This document shows positions 60,798 through 64,000 of a stretch of 64,000 bases of DNA, piece after piece; position 1 is the first letter of the stretch, and the number at the start of each line of letters is the position of its first letter. Source of the stretch: Variovorax sp. V213 (GTDB lineage Bacteria > Pseudomonadota > Gammaproteobacteria > Burkholderiales > Burkholderiaceae_C); the NCBI RefSeq assembly GCF_041154455.1, contig NZ_AP028664.1, forward strand, positions 559,001 through 623,000, written 5' to 3'. The notes beneath the pieces are model-generated. The model worked only from the letters and a program-made list of their open reading frames with translations. It did no database searches and was not told the origin of the DNA. A program made the translations under genes and the position numbers.

Positions 60798-60941
60798 TCA
60801 TTGAAAGCGGATGATTTTCTTAGGAGAAATGCGCAGTGACGGGGTCCTCATTCGCGGTCGTTTGAACCGCCGCAAGATCCAAGACAAGAGCAAGAAAAAA
60901 GAGGGCATTTTGTCTCCAACGTTTACTCAAGGCAGTCACGT

Positions 60942-61118
60942 CTAAATAATGCTCTTCGGCAGGCTGTGGAGGCCGTCGAAAATGCAAAATTGCCTCCAAA
61001 CATTAGGGTAATCGCATTGCAAAATATTGATAACAAGAACTTCGTGACAAACACGGGTGGCGATGGCGGGGATAAAAATTCAGTGAAAGTTAATTTCTGC
61101 AATGGCAGGCCGTGTTAA
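60942..61118 (+). pseudogene. C-terminal remnant of a secreted toxin (probable)
   Basis: A 58-codon frame without a start: NNALRQAVEAVENAKLPPNI, RVIALQNIDNKNFVTN and KNSVKVNFCNGRPC. A preceding frame (RRKIQDKSKKKEGILSPTFT) may belong to the same broken gene. Its composition and its location after an orphan immunity gene suggest a displaced CdiA-CT or Rhs-CT cassette. No enzymatic motif is visible. Confidence 0.4.
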
Positions 61119-61188
61119 GGAAATTTATGATATTTGATCCATTAAAAAAGAAGAATAATGGCTTTGGCGATGAAATGCTTAAATTCGC

Positions 61189-62129
61189 CAGGCTGCGGCG
61201 ATCTATGACATCCGACGTTCTGACATGATCGGCACATGGGAGCGCGCCTATGCAAAGGACGGACTTGAGGGACTGATTTCTATGCCGCCGGGGCGACGCA
61301 GAAGAAGGGAAGCGAATGTCGAGCGAGATTCGAGTGAACCGCACGAAGACGCCGCCCGCACCAGACAGGAATTGCTGGAAGAGCTTCGACAGCTTCGCAT
61401 GGAGGTCGCCTATCTAAAAAAAGCGAAGGCCTTGGTTCGAAGCAAGTCGTCATTAGCGCCGCAGAACGGACGCGGATAGTGCTCGAACTGAGGCCGCAGT
61501 TTCCCCTTGCCGGATTGCTCAGGGTCGCCGGCTTGGCCCGGAGCACCTTCTACTATCAGCAAAGGGCCCTCGCCGGTGAAGACAAGCATCGTGAGCTTCG
61601 CGTAGCGATCCGCGAGATCTTCGAGCGACACAAAGGAAGATACGGGTATCGTCGCGTGACTCAGGCCTTGCGGCTCGAAGGGCGTACGGTGAACCACAAG
61701 ACGGTGCAACGCTTGATGGTCGAACAGCAACTTCGATCGAAGGTTCGGATCAAGAAGTTTCGTGCCTTCTCCGGTGCAGGATCGGTGCTGGCGCCGAACC
61801 TATTGCAACGTGACTTCAACGCTGCCCGGGCGAACCAAAAGTGGGTCACCGACATGACCGAATTCAAAGTGGATGGAAAGAAGCTGTACTTGTCTCCGAT
61901 CATGGACTTGTACAACGGTGAGATCATCGCCTTCGAGAAGGGCCCATCGCCGACGCCGGCAATGTCCCGAAGCATGCTGAACACTGCGTTTGCGCGTCTG
62001 GCACCGGGCCAGAAACCAGTCCTTCACTCGGATCAAGGCTGGCAATATCGAATGCCAAAGTATCGGGAGCAACTCGATCGACATGCCGTGGTGCAAAGCA
62101 TGTCCAGGAAGGGGAACTGTCTCGACTAA
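61189..62129 (+). mobile_element. Truncated IS3-family (IS150-like) element
   Basis: An OrfA remnant (61189-61479) begins inside the protein (QAAAIYDIRRSDMIGTWERA, then LRQLRMEVAYLKKAKALV). OrfB (61479-62129) follows with HTH_21 RHKGRYGYRRVTQALRLEGR and catalytic Asp in WVTDMTEFKVDGKKLYLSP and VLHSDQGWQYRM. OrfB stops after RKGNCLD, just before the segment with the catalytic Glu, so the transposase is dead. Neither terminal repeat is found. Confidence 0.88.
61479..62129 (+). pseudogene. IS150-like OrfB transposase, truncated before catalytic Glu
   Basis: 216 residues remain of a normal length of about 280. N-terminal GLLRVAGLARSTFYYQQRAL and the two catalytic Asp regions are present. The expected continuation NAxxExFFGxLK after GNCLD is missing, replaced at once by a stop codon. 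Confidence 0.88.
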
Positions 62130-62277
62130 ACCGAGCAGGTCACCACGAGCAGGCCGAATGCAAGAAGAGGGGCTAAGAGTTTGATGCGCATGAAAAATTG
62201 GATGAGTAGTCCGAGCGTTCCGCCAACTGCCTTCGCAATCAGTCTGAAGCCCTTTGAATCAGATCGATTACGAAGGA

Positions 62278-63288
62278 CTACCCGTTGGCCATGATGCCGC
62301 TCAGCACCTCATCTTCGTCCATGCCTTCTTGCAGCATGCGGTCATAGACGCGCTGAACGAAGGCACTTGGTCTCCAGCCAACCTGCCGGAGTTCGCGGTA
62401 GTCCATCTTCGGCATCAACGGATGATCCAGCACGGGGTTCTGCAGGCCCAGCTTTTCGCGAAGGCAAAACGTCAGCCAGATTTCGATGGGCAGACGGATC
62501 CAATGGCAATCTTCAAATTCGTAGAAGTGACGTGCATCACCAACGCGACAGCGATGCGTATGCTGATCCAGCGTGTCCAGGCATACGTCGACCAACTGAT
62601 TTGCATCTGGAGTACGCCAAAGCGCAAAGAGGGCTTGAGTCACCTCGTCCTTCTTTGCGTCTCCGGTCACTTCGATATCTGGTTGATCGAAGTAGCTGGC
62701 AAGGACGCGGAAGACATAGATAAACAGGGGATGGTACAGAGTATCCCTAAATGTCCCCCCCCGATATGCGGCAAGATGCGCTAGCGCCAGCCTCTCTGCC
62801 CTCGGCTGCGCATCCAGCACCATACCCAGCGCCGTAAAAGGTATATCGCGTACCGAAAGGTTGTTGAACTTGCGGCCGAATCGCGTGGGATACCAAAGCT
62901 CTGTGTGCAAACGGCCAATCTGAGAGAGGTAGTACGCCGCAAATACATCGCCTGCAAGACTCAGATCTGGACTTCCCTCGTTCATCTTGCGCTCAAACGA
63001 GAACTCCTCCTCATTGGCATACCCAATTAGCAAGAGGCTGACATCGGCCCCCTCCCATCGAGCAAAGGGCGGATTGACGCTGGGGAGCTTCTGGTGCCTG
63101 AACTCCTCAGGAACAGCGATTGCTCCAGTCTCGACGAATTCATTGAGCTTGGCTTCTCGGTTGGCGTCATGCACGGATGTCAACTCACCGTCGCTTCCCT
63201 TGCAGGCAGATCGCCAGAATCGTTCCCAACCCTTGTGAACTCCAATGCGTTTTGGTTCGTAGCTCATGGCAATTTCTTGAATTTTCAT
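62278..63288 (-). CDS. Probable immunity protein of the adjacent polymorphic toxin
   Basis: A 336-residue soluble protein whose ATG overlaps the toxin stop (ATGA, 63285-63288), the standard layout of toxin-immunity pairs. Segments include FARWEGADVSLLLIGYANEE, AAYYLSQIGRLHTELWYPTR, LYHPLFIYVFRVLASYFDQP and DCHWIRLPIEIWLTFCLREK. I do not recognise the family with certainty. The immunity role is inferred from position and coupling. A start at 63267 (MSYEPKR) is possible. Confidence 0.7.
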   Translation of the reverse strand: MKIQEIAMSYEPKRIGVHKGWERFWRSACKGSDGELTSVHDANREAKLNEFVETGAIAVPEEFRHQKLPSVNPPFARWEGADVSLLLIGYANEEEFSFERKMNEGSPDLSLAGDVFAAYYLSQIGRLHTELWYPTRFGRKFNNLSVRDIPFTALGMVLDAQPRAERLALAHLAAYRGGTFRDTLYHPLFIYVFRVLASYFDQPDIEVTGDAKKDEVTQALFALWRTPDANQLVDVCLDTLDQHTHRCRVGDARHFYEFEDCHWIRLPIEIWLTFCLREKLGLQNPVLDHPLMPKMDYRELRQVGWRPSAFVQRVYDRMLQEGMDEDEVLSGIMANG

Positions 63289-64000
63289 TTCATCGGGATG
63301 ACGGTTGCGCTAGCTAAGCCACTGGTGTTTTGCCTTGGGATACTAACGTTGACGACCATTGGCTTTAATTGATAGCCTGCCGCAAGAAGTTGTTGAACGC
63401 GGAATGCGTATGCTTGGTCTTGCGCACTAATTGTTTGGTTTGTAATCTTGCCCCCGGCCGCTTCTCTGATCCAGTCTTGAGTCCGCTGCATCAAATTGAG
63501 GGTACTCGGATCCGGAAACGCTCCATTGATTGACGACTTGACCTCCGGTGCCCAGATGACCATGTTGGCATCATCGATGCCGAGCAAATCGACACCATGC
63601 CCGGAGTTGTTCTGGATGGATCGGAAGGAGAGACCCGTCGAACTCTGCATCAGGTCCAACGCCAGCGCTTCGCCCAATTTTCCGTCATTGCGCGCGAGAT
63701 TCGACATGCTGACGCGAGTCACGAATGAGGCCTCGTCAATCACCTGGCTCAGATTCAACGGCGCCCTGGCGACAGCCTCTGCCGAACCCATGGCCAGTCC
63801 CGTATTGCCCAGCCCGCCGGGAATCACATTGCCAACTTCAATGGCATTGCCGTTCGCGTCGACATAGCGCGTCACGCCGTACTGCCCAAAACCACGCGCC
63901 TGCGTCGTCGCACCCGGCCGAGTACCGCCAAGCGTCGGGCTGGTCGGATTGGCAGCGCCTGTGGTGACCTCCGCAACTGCGTTGACCAGATTCAGGCACC
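63285..64000 (-). CDS. C-terminal end of CdiA/haemagglutinin-type toxin (partial)
   Basis: An open frame entering from the right edge without a start in the window. It begins in a low-complexity spacer typical of CdiA/FHA proteins (NPTSPTLGGTRPGATTQARG), followed by a toxin domain of about 150 residues. The region SGHGVDLLGIDDANMVIWAP then EVKSS gives an Asp...Glu-x-Lys arrangement of the PD-(D/E)xK nuclease type, preceded by a Glu in GKLGEALALDLM. I infer a DNase toxin delivered by two-partner or type VI secretion, with its immunity gene directly downstream. Confidence 0.75.
   Translation of the reverse strand, partial: CLNLVNAVAEVTTGAANPTSPTLGGTRPGATTQARGFGQYGVTRYVDANGNAIEVGNVIPGGLGNTGLAMGSAEAVARAPLNLSQVIDEASFVTRVSMSNLARNDGKLGEALALDLMQSSTGLSFRSIQNNSGHGVDLLGIDDANMVIWAPEVKSSINGAFPDPSTLNLMQRTQDWIREAAGGKITNQTISAQDQAYAFRVQQLLAAGYQLKPMVVNVSIPRQNTSGLASATVIPMK

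Overview
The window is a high-GC beta-proteobacterial chromosome segment. It most resembles Comamonadaceae (Variovorax-like), judging from a dusB-fis-purH cluster, a pilGHIJ-chpA chemotaxis cluster, and a yqgE-ruvX-pyrR-pyrB-pyrC'-plsC run with tight TGATG/ATGA/TAATG junctions. The taxon is inferred from gene content and order; no rRNA or tRNA gene was seen.

Region 1 (1-28.4 kb) is core genome. It holds a ribose-type sugar ABC transporter under a LacI-type palindrome, ychF, a GST, a YqaA-type membrane protein, dusB-fis, purH, hemL, thiD and a rubredoxin. The Pil-Chp twitching/surface-sensing system follows: two response regulators, a CheW-like protein, a methyl-accepting protein and a 2002-residue ChpA/PilL hybrid kinase. 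A photolyase gene then runs divergently from a pyrimidine operon whose dihydroorotase-like subunit has lost its HxH zinc ligands. The core section ends with plsC and two very small membrane peptides.

Region 2 (about 28.6-42.4 kb) is a defence-rich accessory block. It carries a Panacea-domain antitoxin with an overlapping partner and a HEPN-like protein. The centrepiece is a tightly packed eight-gene operon behind a promoter with a perfect LexA-type box in its spacer and a 24-bp perfect palindrome. The genes encode a small RHH-like protein, an Eco29kI-type C5 methyltransferase and GIY-YIG endonuclease, Vsr, a MORC/Hsp90-like GHKL ATPase with a cysteine cluster, an Mrr-like nuclease-SF2 helicase fusion, an unknown protein and a PIN-like nuclease. 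A convergent AT-rich gene with a PD-(D/E)xK-like motif closes the block. This operon is the best candidate in the window for an under-described system.

Region 3 (42.7-58 kb) is a mosaic. It has two divergent XRE regulators around an inverted-repeat operator, IS66 and IS3 remnants, a DUF262/DUF1524 (GmrSD-like) protein, and an intact-ended IS66 element that interrupts a gene which can be rebuilt exactly. It also has a set of degenerate repeats carrying a GTTCGGC-N2-GCCGAAC palindrome, a MobC-like protein, a VirD2-type relaxase, an AlpA-like regulator and several small hypotheticals including a Sel1-like protein. This looks like an integrated mobilizable element, but no integrase was recognised.

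Region 4 (58-64 kb) holds polymorphic-toxin material. It contains degraded fragments interrupted by an IS407-group element with a 4-bp target duplication, an orphan CDI immunity protein beside a toxin remnant, a truncated IS3-family element, a probable immunity gene, and the C-terminal end of a CdiA/haemagglutinin-type toxin with a nuclease-like motif that runs off the right edge.
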